13,751 bases of DNA, from positions 1-13,751 of the forward strand of contig SRXB01000021.1 in assembly GCA_009724975.1 (NCBI GenBank), in the 5' to 3' direction. The notes beneath the pieces were generated by a model, which saw nothing but the letters and a program-made list of their open reading frames with translations, did not search any database and was not told the DNA's origin. Made by a program: the position numbers and the translations under genes. Shown piece after piece: positions 1 through 7,274 of the stretch. This DNA is from a bacterium (GTDB taxonomy: Bacteria; Desulfobacterota; Deferrisomatia; Deferrisomatales; BM512). How positions within the stretch are numbered: position 1 is the stretch's first letter; each line of letters opens with the position of its first letter.

Positions 1-24
1 AGGCGGGAATTCCCGCCTTTTTTT
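1..24 (+). terminator. Rho-independent terminator of an upstream plus-strand gene
   Basis: Positions 1-18 form a perfect 18-bp palindrome (arms AGGCGGG and CCCGCCT around AATT), followed by seven T residues at 18-24. This is a textbook intrinsic terminator for transcription entering from the left. It may also stop the minus-strand flavoprotein gene, whose stop codon lies 12 bp away, but any T-run on that side would fall outside the window. Confidence 0.85.
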
Positions 25-36
25 GTGCATGGGCCT

Positions 37-639
37 TCAGCCTGCTATTTTTTGCCCCGCTTTTCTCGCCTTGGCGAGTATTTTTTTCGGCACAACCGGC
101 TTTGGCTCCTCGCCCATTAGTCCCGCGATGATTGTCTCGACCGGAACCGCCCCAAGGCAGGCGGCGGCGGCCTTGAGGGCTCTTACCGCGCCAGTAGCGA
201 ATGGGACGAATATCGCCGGACAGGCCGAGGCCGTGACGAGGACCGCTTTTCTGCTTCTCTCCCCATTCCTGAATTTCGGGCCGCCGCGTGAGCGCCAGGG
301 CCAGTAGGCCGTGGCCACATGGCGCTCCAGCCAGCGGCGGGTGAGGGCGTTTATGTTGTAGAAATTCACCGGCGCGCCGATTACTAGGGCGTCAGCCAAG
401 AGGCATTCGGAGAGGATTTCGCGGAAATCGTCTTTAAGGGGGCATTCCCCCGGGTCTTTCCCCGGTGTTTGCGTGCAGGCCCGGCAATTTGTGCAAAACT
501 CTATATGTTTTTCATCCAGGTATATCTTCTCAGCCTCGGCACCGGATTCTTCCGCGCCGCGAAGCACTTCGTCGACTATGGAGTCCACCGCGCAACCGCG
601 ACGGTAGCTCCCCATTATAGCCACCACCTTCTTTTTCAT
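37..639 (-). CDS. Flavodoxin-fold FMN reductase-like protein with four-cysteine cluster
   Basis: This 200-aa protein resembles the NADPH-dependent FMN reductase / iron-sulfur flavoprotein group. It is probably a cytoplasmic FMN-binding redox protein; its electron partner is unknown. The N-terminal beta strand VVAIMGS followed by YRRG (residues 5-15) matches the FMN phosphate-binding loop. A cluster of Cys49, Cys52, Cys55 and Cys66 (C-x2-C-x2-C-x10-C) leads into PLKDDF, the usual position for the extra cysteines of this family. GAPVNFYNINALTRRWLER is the conserved flavin-binding and dimer region. ATG at 639 is chosen because GGAG lies 7 nt upstream; a TTG two codons earlier (645) is possible but has no spaced ribosome site. 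The gene is monocistronic, behind a terminator at 671-699. The Cys spacing is longer than in classical Isf proteins, so Fe-S binding is uncertain. Confidence 0.8.
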   Translation of the reverse strand: MKKKVVAIMGSYRRGCAVDSIVDEVLRGAEESGAEAEKIYLDEKHIEFCTNCRACTQTPGKDPGECPLKDDFREILSECLLADALVIGAPVNFYNINALTRRWLERHVATAYWPWRSRGGPKFRNGERSRKAVLVTASACPAIFVPFATGAVRALKAAAACLGAVPVETIIAGLMGEEPKPVVPKKILAKARKAGQKIAG

Positions 640-670
640 GGCCAAACTCCGCAGTAATCTTCCGCAAATT

Positions 671-699
671 AAAAGCCCCGCTTCGGGGGCGGGGCTTTT
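671..699 (-). terminator. Rho-independent terminator after the TPR gene
   Basis: An 11-bp perfect stem, AAAAGCCCCGC (671-681) with GCGGGGCTTTT (689-699), around a 7-nt loop. It lies 5 bp beyond the TPR stop codon. On the minus strand the hairpin ends in TTTTAATTT. It separates the TPR gene from the flavoprotein gene, so the two are probably transcribed separately. Confidence 0.8.
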
Positions 700-703
700 C
701 GTT

Positions 704-2002
704 TTAGAGGCCCTGAATCTTCTTGTCGGTTTCGTCGAAGTGGGCTTTTACGTTTGGGTCGTTGGGAAGCTCGTCTCGGGCCTGCTCAAGCATGCTTCTG
801 GCTTCTTTGTGCCACCCTCGGTTGGCGTAGCCTTCCGCTATGCGCAAAAGGTGGTACCAGCCGTGCTCCTGGTCGATGCGGTAGCAGTGCTTGAAGACCT
901 TTATCGCCGCCTCGGCGTGGACCTCGCCGCTTTTGAGGTAGAGATGGCCGAGGGGTATGAGCGCCTCAAGGTTGTTCTGGTTGGAGTTGGTCAGGTGCTG
1001 GTAGGCGCGTATCGCCCCCTCGATGTCGCCTTGCGCGTCTTTCAGGCGCGCCCACAGAAAGCCGAGGGTCGAGTTGGTCTTGCCTTCGCTCAGGTAAAGG
1101 TCCGTTAGGGCCTCCTCGGCCTGGCCGTTTTCGCCGAGGTCCAGAAGGGCCGCGCCAAGGAAGATTGTCGCTTCCTTGTCTTTGGGGAAGCGCTCTCTCC
1201 ACTGCCGCAAAAGGTCGACGGCCTCCTTTGCCAGCCGCATTTCGCGCAATATGGAGACGTAGCTGAAGAAGGCGCTGGTGAAGTCGGGCTTTAGGGAAAG
1301 GGCTTTTTCGTAATGCTTCCTGGCGGCGTCGCCCTTGCCCAGCATCCCCTCCAAAAGCGCGAGGGTGTAGGCGACTGCGGGTGACTTGTCGGCCTCTTTT
1401 TCCGCCTTGCGAAGGCATTTTTCAGCCTTTTCAAGCTCGCCCTGCTGGAGGGCGACGAACCCTTCGCGGAAGGTCTGGGGAAGGTCCTCGAAGAGCGGTT
1501 GCTCGTTTTCGGGCATGGAATCAAGGTAGAGGTAATAGACATCCTCGAAATTATCCTCCGCCTCCTCGCCGCCGCAGCTTGAGCCGCACGAGGTGGAGGC
1601 GCAGCCGCCGCCGCACGATGATTCGAAGAGGCGCTTTGGCTTTTCCTCCTCTTCCTTCTTTTTCGGGGGCGGCGCTTTGGCGGGGCCGAGGGTGGAGAGG
1701 AAGGAAGAGGCTTTTTTCTTCAGGTCCTCTTCGCTTCCCGCCAGCTGGGCGGCCAAAAGGGCGTGTTCGCGGGCCTTATCAGGGTCGAAGGAGGAAAAAC
1801 AGGAGGCTTCCTCCAGATTTTTCTCCACCAGCTTCTCGCGGCAAAGGCGTGCGCCCTTTCTAGCCTCGGTAACGGCGGGGTCTTTGTCGAGAACTTCAAG
1901 GAACCAGGTGAGAGCCTGGCCGTAGTTCCCATTGTTGGCCAGTTTTTTCCCTTTTTCCAGGGCCTTTTCCATCGTACTCTTTTTAGAGAAAAATCCGAAC
2001 AT
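704..2002 (-). CDS. TPR protein with a four-cysteine cluster in its linker
   Basis: A 432-aa protein probably used as a protein-interaction scaffold; no enzymatic domain is visible. An N-terminal TPR-like helical region (about residues 10-105) is followed by a Pro/Lys/Glu-rich linker. Next comes a compact Cys/Gly/Ser motif with Cys130, Cys134, Cys139 and Cys143 (C-x3-C-x4-C-x3-C), an acidic stretch, and a long array of TPR-type helices from about residue 175 to the end (for example REGFVALQQGELEKAEKCL and GDAARKHYEKALSLKP). There is no signal peptide, so it is likely cytoplasmic. ATG at 2002 is chosen because GAGGG sits 5 nt upstream and the predicted transcription start (about 2031) lies downstream of the alternative GTG at 2035. 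The partners and the role of the cysteines (metal or redox) are unknown. Confidence 0.85.
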   Translation of the reverse strand: MFGFFSKKSTMEKALEKGKKLANNGNYGQALTWFLEVLDKDPAVTEARKGARLCREKLVEKNLEEASCFSSFDPDKAREHALLAAQLAGSEEDLKKKASSFLSTLGPAKAPPPKKKEEEEKPKRLFESSCGGGCASTSCGSSCGGEEAEDNFEDVYYLYLDSMPENEQPLFEDLPQTFREGFVALQQGELEKAEKCLRKAEKEADKSPAVAYTLALLEGMLGKGDAARKHYEKALSLKPDFTSAFFSYVSILREMRLAKEAVDLLRQWRERFPKDKEATIFLGAALLDLGENGQAEEALTDLYLSEGKTNSTLGFLWARLKDAQGDIEGAIRAYQHLTNSNQNNLEALIPLGHLYLKSGEVHAEAAIKVFKHCYRIDQEHGWYHLLRIAEGYANRGWHKEARSMLEQARDELPNDPNVKAHFDETDKKIQGL

Positions 2003-2037
2003 AACTACCCTCGCCGAAATGGTTTTAAAGTCCACAC

Positions 2038-2066
2038 AGGGTAAGACCGGAGAAGGGCTTTGTCAA
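2038..2066 (-). promoter_or_regulatory. Sigma70-like promoter for the TPR gene
   Basis: On the minus strand there is a perfect -35 TTGACA (2061-2066), a 17-nt spacer and a weak -10 TACCCT (2038-2043). Transcription would start near 2031, about 28 nt before the ATG at 2002. The -35 hexamer overlaps the first base of the divergent RNase H start codon. Confidence 0.45.
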
Positions 2067-2749
2067 TGCGAACGCAACCTAAAATATCAGCGCCCGTCGC
2101 AACGGTTTTCACCGACGGCGGGTGCATAAAAAACCCTGGCCCCGGCGGCTGGGCGGCGATAATCCAAAGCGGCGGCAGGGTCAGGGAGCTTGGGGGAGGC
2201 GAGGCCGAGACCACCAATAACCGCATGGAGATGCTGGCCGTAATCAGGGGGCTCTCCTCGCTTCAGTTTTCGGGAGAGGTTTTGGTGGTGACCGATTCGC
2301 GCTACGTAATCGACGGGGCCTCAAAGTGGATTCGCGGCTGGAAGAAAAACGGCTGGAGAAAGAGCGACGGGGGAGAGGTGCTGAACCGCGACCTTTGGGA
2401 GGAGATTGACGGGCTGACCTCCTCAAGGAGGGTTTTGTGGGAGCACATAAGGGGCCATACGGGCCACCCCCAGAACGAGCGCTGCGATTTCATAGCCAAT
2501 TCCTTCGCGCGCGGCCAAAAGCCCGAGCTTTACGAGGGGGACGGCTCCTGGATAGCCAAAAAAGGCATTCTGGCAGAGGAGAAATATGAAGAGCCGCTTT
2601 ACCTTAGCTTCATCGACGGGGCAATAGAGGAGCACAGGAGCTGGGCCGAGTGCGAGGCGAGGATACGCGGCGTGCGGGGCTCAAAGTGCAAGAAGGTCCT
2701 CTCCAAAAGCGAGCACATAGAGACGATAGCCAAATGGGGCGACCAGTGA
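2066..2749 (+). CDS. rnhA: Ribonuclease HI with C-terminal hybrid-binding-like domain
   Basis: RNase HI cleaves the RNA strand of RNA-DNA hybrids, removing primers and R-loops. The 227-aa product has a full catalytic domain (about residues 10-150) with all expected residues: Asp17 (FTDGGC), Glu55 (NRMEML), Asp77 (TDSRYV), His131 (RGHTGHPQNERC) and Asp141. The basic tryptophan-rich handle region is present (WIRGWKKNGWR). E. coli RNase HI ends near residue 155. Here about 75 more residues follow, and residues 178-225 (core SWAECEARIRGVRGSKCKK) resemble the viroplasmin / RNase H hybrid-binding domain, which normally lies at the N-terminus. ATG at 2066 is preferred, with AAGGG 8 nt upstream; a TTG at 2060 is the alternative. 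It is the first gene of a three-gene operon and overlaps the next gene by 4 bp. Confidence 0.92.
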   Translation: MRTQPKISAPVATVFTDGGCIKNPGPGGWAAIIQSGGRVRELGGGEAETTNNRMEMLAVIRGLSSLQFSGEVLVVTDSRYVIDGASKWIRGWKKNGWRKSDGGEVLNRDLWEEIDGLTSSRRVLWEHIRGHTGHPQNERCDFIANSFARGQKPELYEGDGSWIAKKGILAEEKYEEPLYLSFIDGAIEEHRSWAECEARIRGVRGSKCKKVLSKSEHIETIAKWGDQ

Positions 2750-3744
2750 AGGGGTTCATTCTCGCGGCGGGGCTTGGCACGCGCCTGCGCCCCCTTTCCG
2801 ATCGGGTCGCGAAGCCCGCGATGGAGTTCTTCGGCGTCCCGATGGCGGCCCACACCCTAAATTCCCTGGCAGGGGCGGGTGTATCGGATTTCATAATAAA
2901 TCTCCACCACCTACCCGAAACCGTAAAGTCAGCCCTTGCGGGTCACCTGCCTACTGGGGCTTTTGTTGAATGGAGCGAGGAGCGCGGGCGGATTCTTGGG
3001 ACGGGCGGGGCGGTAATGCCCTGGCTCGGACATCTCTCAGATGGGTTCATCCTGGCCAACGGCGACACCTACCGAGACTTGGACCCACGCGAAATGATGG
3101 AGTTTCACGCTAAAGCAGGCGCTCTGGCCACCCTCTCGGTCGCACCCGCGCCCGAAGGGGCGAGCGCTCCCTTGGAAATATCGGAATCGGGCCGCATAGA
3201 GCGTTTTCTCGATGACAAAAGGCCCGATTACCGCGTCGGCAGGCCTATGCTCTTTTCCGGGATGCATATTTTCTCCGGCGCTGCGGTTTCGCGGTTTAAC
3301 CTCGTCAAGGAAACTTCCTTTTGCGTCAACCGGCAGGTGAATCAGAAAATGGTGGCCGAAGGGCTGCCCGTTTTCGGCTATTGGCCCCAAAAGGGATATT
3401 TCTGGAGCGATCTTGGGACCCCGCAAAGCTACCTTGAGGCCCACTTCTCCCTGCTCAAGGCGGGCAGGCCGCCTCTTCTTTCTCGGGGCAGGCTGGTTTT
3501 GGAGGATGAAACCACTTCTCAAGGGGGCAAAATAGCCGCCCCGTCGTGGCTGGGCGAGGGAGCCATAGTCAAAAATGGGGCGGTGGCGGGGCCCTTTGCG
3601 GTTCTGGGGGCGGGTTCGGTCGTTGGCGAGGGGCTGAAAGTTTCCGGCTGCGTCGCCTGGGGCGAAGTGAAGGTTGAAAAAAGCGCCGAAAAGGCGATTT
3701 TATCGGGTTTTGAAGCCGTTTTCTCGGATGGAGGGAAAAGATGA
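2746..3744 (+). CDS. Sugar-1-phosphate nucleotidyltransferase
   Basis: A 332-aa enzyme of the NTP_transferase family. It should make an NDP-sugar from a sugar-1-phosphate and an NTP for cell-envelope precursors. The N-terminal signature ILAAGLGTRLRPL (residues 5-17) is followed by KP (23-24), the LGTGGAV loop, the metal-binding NGDTY motif and the closing WSDLGTPQSYL motif. The C-terminal region (about 255-320, with GAIVKNGAVAGP and GAGSVVGEG) looks like a short left-handed beta-helix. GTG at 2746 is chosen because it overlaps the RNase H stop (GTGA), has GGGG 6 nt upstream and places the signature at the usual distance; ATG at 2734 is a weaker option. The substrate is uncertain: mannose-1-P guanylyltransferase-like or MurNAc-1-P uridylyltransferase-like proteins are both possible. 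It overlaps the next gene by 4 bp (ATGA). Confidence 0.87.
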   Translation: MKGFILAAGLGTRLRPLSDRVAKPAMEFFGVPMAAHTLNSLAGAGVSDFIINLHHLPETVKSALAGHLPTGAFVEWSEERGRILGTGGAVMPWLGHLSDGFILANGDTYRDLDPREMMEFHAKAGALATLSVAPAPEGASAPLEISESGRIERFLDDKRPDYRVGRPMLFSGMHIFSGAAVSRFNLVKETSFCVNRQVNQKMVAEGLPVFGYWPQKGYFWSDLGTPQSYLEAHFSLLKAGRPPLLSRGRLVLEDETTSQGGKIAAPSWLGEGAIVKNGAVAGPFAVLGAGSVVGEGLKVSGCVAWGEVKVEKSAEKAILSGFEAVFSDGGKR

Positions 3745-4679
3745 AGATAGCGGTAATGGGCGCGGGAGCCGTGGGCTCATATTTCGGGGCGCGTCTGGCG
3801 CGTGCAGGCTACGACGTCACCCTGATAGGCAGGGGGAAGCACCTGACCCGCGTCAAGCGCGACGTTCTTCGCGTGCGCTCAATCGACGGCGATTTCGACA
3901 TCTTCATGCGTGCCGTGGAAGAGCCTTACGATGTCGGCGAATGCGATATAGTCCTCTTTTGCGTGAAATCCTACGACACCGTGGAGGCCGCCCGCAAAAT
4001 GGCCCCCCTTCTGGGCGCCTCCACCGTGGTTTTGTCTCTGCAAAATGGCCTTGGCAACGAGGAGCTTATAGAAGAGGTCGTTGGAAGCGGCAAGGTCCTT
4101 CACGGCCTTTGCTACATAGGGGCGAGGATAGATATTCCGGGCGAGGTTATACACAGCTCGGCGGGGACTATCGTCCTGGGCGAGGTCGGGGGAAAGAAGA
4201 CGGTACGGGCGGCCAGGGTGGAATCGGCCTTCGCCGACGCGGGCATCGCCGTTAAAGTATCTCCCTCCATAGTGACCGAGCAGTGGAAAAAGCTCTTCTG
4301 GAACCTCTCCTTCAACTCGATTTCGGCACTCACCCGCGCCACCGTCGGGCAGATCGTGAGCCTTTCCGAATCTCGGGAGGTCGCGCTCGCCGCGATGGAG
4401 GAGGCTTTGGCCGTGGCGGCTATGGAGGGGGTGGAGCTCCCCGCAGACCTTCCCGTGAAGGTTCTTGATTCAAACGCCCAGTTCCACGACCTTCGCACCT
4501 CTATGCTGCAGGATGTGGAAAAGGGCGGAAGGCTAGAATACGAGGCGATAAACGGGGAGATAGTGAGGCGAGCCGCCGCCCTCGGGGTGAATGCGCCGGT
4601 CAACCGGACACTCTACGGGCTTTTGAAGTGCCTTGGCGCGGTATTGAGGGAGAACGCCCGCCTGCGAGGAGATTTTTAG
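3741..4679 (+). CDS. panE: 2-dehydropantoate 2-reductase (ketopantoate reductase)
   Basis: PanE reduces ketopantoate to pantoate with NADPH in pantothenate and coenzyme A synthesis. The 312-aa length is normal for the family. The N-terminal Rossmann motif GAGAVGSYFG (residues 7-16) binds NADPH, and SLQNGLGNEE (99-108) is the conserved nucleotide/substrate loop. The C-terminal helical domain carries EQWKKLFWN (180-188, with Lys184 aligning to the catalytic lysine) and LEYEAINGE (265-273, with Glu266 aligning to the catalytic glutamate). The ATG overlaps the upstream stop (ATGA), with GAGGG 5 nt before it, so translation is probably coupled. No other pantothenate gene is in the window. PanE homologues are often misannotated 2-hydroxyacid-type reductases, so substrate specificity rests on the retained catalytic residues. 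The stop codon overlaps that of the convergent transglycosylase gene. Confidence 0.88.
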   Translation: MKIAVMGAGAVGSYFGARLARAGYDVTLIGRGKHLTRVKRDVLRVRSIDGDFDIFMRAVEEPYDVGECDIVLFCVKSYDTVEAARKMAPLLGASTVVLSLQNGLGNEELIEEVVGSGKVLHGLCYIGARIDIPGEVIHSSAGTIVLGEVGGKKTVRAARVESAFADAGIAVKVSPSIVTEQWKKLFWNLSFNSISALTRATVGQIVSLSESREVALAAMEEALAVAAMEGVELPADLPVKVLDSNAQFHDLRTSMLQDVEKGGRLEYEAINGEIVRRAAALGVNAPVNRTLYGLLKCLGAVLRENARLRGDF

Positions 4680-5893
4680 GGGATTACAAGTTTCTGGCCC
4701 GGCCTTATGGCGCTCTCTTTTGTCAGCTTGTTGGCGCTCATGAGCTCCCCAAGTTTTACCGAGTGCTTTTTCGCTATCGAGGAGAGGCTGTCGCCCGCCG
4801 CCACGCTGTAGGTTTTGCAGGAAGCTCCCTCGGCGGGCTGTGGCTGGTAAGAGGAGGCTGTTTCGTCTTTTTGGGCGGCCTCAAGCTGCTCGGCGGAGGC
4901 GAGCGCAACCGTAGTCGGCGCTGCGGGGGCGGGGGACTCGGCCTTTTTCTCCTGCGCCTCCCTGACCGAGGAGTTTTTGAGCGCCGAGGCGAGCCTCGGG
5001 GCGTTTTGCGCGGGAACTGTTATCATGTAGCGTCCTTCGCTCAGGGGCGCGCCGGTCATCCAGGGGTTGAGGATGAGCATGTAGCGGTAGCTTATCCCCG
5101 CCGCCGTCGAGAGGTAGTTCACCGAAACCGGCTTTTTCGCGTAAAACTCCAGGTCGCTCGTTTCAAGTTCCGAATAAAGGCTTGCCTGGCTCATATCCAC
5201 GCCGAAGCTCTCGGGATTTTCGCCGACCAGCTTTGCCGCGATTATCCTGAATACGTACCTTTCGGTCTCCAGCGGGAGCTTGAGGCCGTAGTAGCCGGTC
5301 TCCCCCTGCTCCCTCATCGCGTCCATCACCCTTCCCGGGCCGGCGTTGTAGGCGGCGAGCGAAAGGGGCCAGTCGTGGAAGGTGTTGTTCAGCTCTTTGA
5401 GAAAATCCATCGCCGCCAGGGTCGATTTATCCCAGTCCCGCCGCTCGTCCACGCATCTGGTTTGCCTTAGCCCCTTTTCGGAGCCCGTTGATTTTATGAA
5501 TTGCCATGGCCCGGAGGCTCCCGCCTTGCTCAGCGCGTCGGCCTTGAGGTTGGATTCGGCCACGGCTACGTATTTGAGGTCGTCGGGAAGACCAGCGTTT
5601 TTGAGCTCCGCCTCAATCTGCGGGAAATAGCGCGGCATGCGTTTTAGCCAGAGTGCCGTCTGTACGGGGCTGCCGAGAATGACCAGAAGCTCCAGCTCAA
5701 GCCTTTCGCGCACGTCTTCATAGGCTATCGGCACTTCCTTGCCGCAAAAGAGGACCTTTTCGGGAAGGCGTACGGAGACGAGCCTTCCCACGGGGTCTAT
5801 CGGCTCGCGCTCAAGTGGCGCGGCATTTGCGGCCGCCGCGAAAAAAAGCATGGTCAGCGAGAGGCCGACTATTCTGGAAAATTTAAACTGCAT
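4676..5893 (-). CDS. MltD-like lytic transglycosylase with LysM domain
   Basis: This enzyme should cleave glycan strands of peptidoglycan in the periplasm. The 405-aa precursor starts with a signal peptide (MQFKFSRIVGLSLTMLFFAA, cleavage after ANA near residue 24). The SLT domain (about residues 100-225) contains YVAVAESNL with catalytic Glu113, then GASGPWQFI and LSLAAYNAGPGRV, the classic family-1 motifs. After a Pro/Ala/Glu-rich linker, one LysM repeat (YSVAAGDSLSSIAKKH to RPGQKLVIP, about residues 360-405) should bind peptidoglycan. E. coli MltD has more LysM repeats. ATG at 5893 is chosen over GTG at 5935 because GGAG lies 5 nt upstream and the signal peptide begins there. No lipobox is seen, so it is probably soluble and periplasmic. 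The 3' end overlaps panE by 4 bp with no terminator visible between them. Confidence 0.88.
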   Translation of the reverse strand: MQFKFSRIVGLSLTMLFFAAAANAAPLEREPIDPVGRLVSVRLPEKVLFCGKEVPIAYEDVRERLELELLVILGSPVQTALWLKRMPRYFPQIEAELKNAGLPDDLKYVAVAESNLKADALSKAGASGPWQFIKSTGSEKGLRQTRCVDERRDWDKSTLAAMDFLKELNNTFHDWPLSLAAYNAGPGRVMDAMREQGETGYYGLKLPLETERYVFRIIAAKLVGENPESFGVDMSQASLYSELETSDLEFYAKKPVSVNYLSTAAGISYRYMLILNPWMTGAPLSEGRYMITVPAQNAPRLASALKNSSVREAQEKKAESPAPAAPTTVALASAEQLEAAQKDETASSYQPQPAEGASCKTYSVAAGDSLSSIAKKHSVKLGELMSANKLTKESAIRPGQKLVIP

Positions 5894-5925
5894 CTGGTCT
5901 CCGCGGGTAGTTGTTGGCGTGGTGG

Positions 5926-5954
5926 AATTTACCACTTGGCGTCGGTAGGCTCAA
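5926..5954 (-). promoter_or_regulatory. Possible promoter for the transglycosylase gene
   Basis: On the minus strand: TTGAGC (5949-5954), a 17-nt spacer and TAAATT (5926-5931). It sits in the 113-bp gap upstream of the transglycosylase gene, and transcription would start near 5919, about 26 nt before the ATG. The consensus match is moderate. Confidence 0.35.
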
Positions 5955-6006
5955 CCCCGCGCGGCGAAAATTCGCACAGGGCGTAAAGGCTTATCGGGCC
6001 ATCTCA

Positions 6007-7122
6007 TTAGTTGGAGATTTTCTTGGCGATATCCTCGTCCAGCAGCAACCCCCTGTATTTTCGCTTGTCGAAGGCCCTTTTAAGTTGGCCGCGCAGTATC
6101 CCCTTCTCTCCCATGCTTTTCAGGCACTCGTAGGCGGAGTCTTCCCAGCTTTTCCCGAACCCTTCCCAATAGGTGAGTGTCGGCATGGCGATTTTTTCAG
6201 CCGTTTCGGATGTCCCGAGCCATTTGGAGGCGCTTGAGGCGGCCAGGGGCTGGTTTTCGTTGGCGTAGCGGCTGGCGCGCATGAAAAGGGTCATTAATTT
6301 TTCCAGCGCCTTTTTGTTTTTCTTCGCGAATTCGGAGTCGGCGCAGGCGGCGCAGCAGGGGAAGAGGCTCTTATCCTCAATCCCCTCGAAATCCTTGATT
6401 TTTGCTATAACTTTTCCGGCTCCCATGAGTTCGGCTTCGGCAAGTGTGGGCTGTTTGGCGGCTATGCCGTCCACCAGGCCGGTCCGGAGCGCCGGTATGA
6501 GGTTTTTAGTGCTGTGGAGGTTTATTAACGTGGCTTTGGACGAGGGGCCCCCCATTCCTATCGCCAAAGGTATCCCCTCGGCGGCGAAGGCGTTTTCAAT
6601 CGCCATCTGCGGGGCCGAGCCGGAGGCCTCCACCCCTATCCGGATGGGAGTTTTGGCGAATCTGGCCGCTGCCGCGAAACTTTTCCAGTCATTTCGAGGC
6701 GATTCTTTCGCCACAACCAGCCCCGTTTCGCCGCTCGCTATGGGGGCTATCAACTTTATCTTCTGTCCGCTGTCGATCTCTTTGGCAATTTCCGTGAATG
6801 ATCCGAGGGAGATGTCGGCCTGCCCCTCGCAAATTTTCTTTATGGCCTGTATCTCGTCGCCGCTTTCGTCGAGGATTATGCGGGCGGCGGTTTTGCCCCC
6901 TTCCGCCAGCTCGTATTCTTTTTTTGGGGTGATTTCGCGCAGGTACAGGTCGCCGTTTTGCTGGAAGTATTCAGGGTGGAGCGCGGCAAGATAAAGGGCT
7001 GCGTTGTGGTCGCGCGGAGCCAGCGCCAGCCGTATGGTGGGAGAGCCCTCTTCCTCACTGGAGCAGGAGGGTAAAAGGAGTAACGCCCAAAGGATTGAAA
7101 ACAGGGCAAAAACCGCCTTCAT
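6007..7122 (-). CDS. ABC-type substrate-binding lipoprotein (NMT1/TauA-like)
   Basis: A 371-aa periplasmic lipoprotein, probably the solute receptor of an ABC importer of the NrtA/SsuA/TauA/NMT1-like class. The signal MKAVFALFSILWALLLLPSC ends in a lipobox with Cys20 as the lipidation site. The body has class-typical features: IRLALAPRDHNAALYLA near the start, GQADISLGSF (the cofactor-style G-x-A-D-I segment), IRIGVEASGSAPQMAIENAF, and LVDGIAAKQPTLAEAELMGAGKVI near the hinge. The substrate cannot be read from sequence. ATG at 7122 is chosen because it starts the lipoprotein signal; its ribosome site (AAGGA) is 11 nt away, longer than ideal. A TTG at 7167 would add 15 residues before the signal and lies inside the upstream hairpin. 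No permease or ATPase gene is adjacent, so it is an orphan in this window. Confidence 0.82.
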   Translation of the reverse strand: MKAVFALFSILWALLLLPSCSSEEEGSPTIRLALAPRDHNAALYLAALHPEYFQQNGDLYLREITPKKEYELAEGGKTAARIILDESGDEIQAIKKICEGQADISLGSFTEIAKEIDSGQKIKLIAPIASGETGLVVAKESPRNDWKSFAAAARFAKTPIRIGVEASGSAPQMAIENAFAAEGIPLAIGMGGPSSKATLINLHSTKNLIPALRTGLVDGIAAKQPTLAEAELMGAGKVIAKIKDFEGIEDKSLFPCCAACADSEFAKKNKKALEKLMTLFMRASRYANENQPLAASSASKWLGTSETAEKIAMPTLTYWEGFGKSWEDSAYECLKSMGEKGILRGQLKRAFDKRKYRGLLLDEDIAKKISN

Positions 7123-7144
7123 TTTAAGGATATTCCTTTCAACG

Positions 7145-7186
7145 AAAAAAGATACGCTTCGGCTCAACGGATGCCGAGGCTTTTTT
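7145..7186 (-). terminator. Hairpin flanked by A and T runs between yqgE and the lipoprotein gene
   Basis: The stem GCTTCGGC (7156-7163) with GCCGAGGC (7173-7180) has one G-U pair and a 9-nt loop. A T-run lies at 7181-7186 and an A-run at 7145-7150, so it could work in both directions. It would end yqgE transcription on the minus strand, although there the U-run is 5 nt from the stem. No plus-strand gene feeds into it. Confidence 0.45.
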
Positions 7187-7240
7187 AAAGGATATCTCCA
7201 TTTGTCCTTCAGGCTAAGGGCAAAATGGCGACTTCGCTAA

Positions 7241-7268
7241 ATTTTAGAGAATTTTAAGTGGTTTGAAA
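7241..7268 (-). promoter_or_regulatory. Possible promoter for the lipoprotein gene
   Basis: On the minus strand: TTTCAA (7263-7268), a 16-nt spacer and a good -10 TAAAAT (7241-7246), just past the yqgE stop codon. A transcript from here would pass through the hairpin at 7145-7186 before reaching the gene, which weakens the call or implies attenuation. Confidence 0.25.
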
Positions 7269-7274
7269 AGCGGA

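Noticed and set aside
4628..5470. Plus-strand ORF of 280 codons opposite the transglycosylase
   Set aside because: It is antisense to a gene with clear SLT and LysM motifs; its own translation is Arg/Gly-rich with no recognisable domain.
5936..6006. Terminator after the substrate-binding lipoprotein gene
   Set aside because: Short palindromes such as GCGAA-TT-TTCGC are present, but no hairpin is followed by a T-run on the minus strand.
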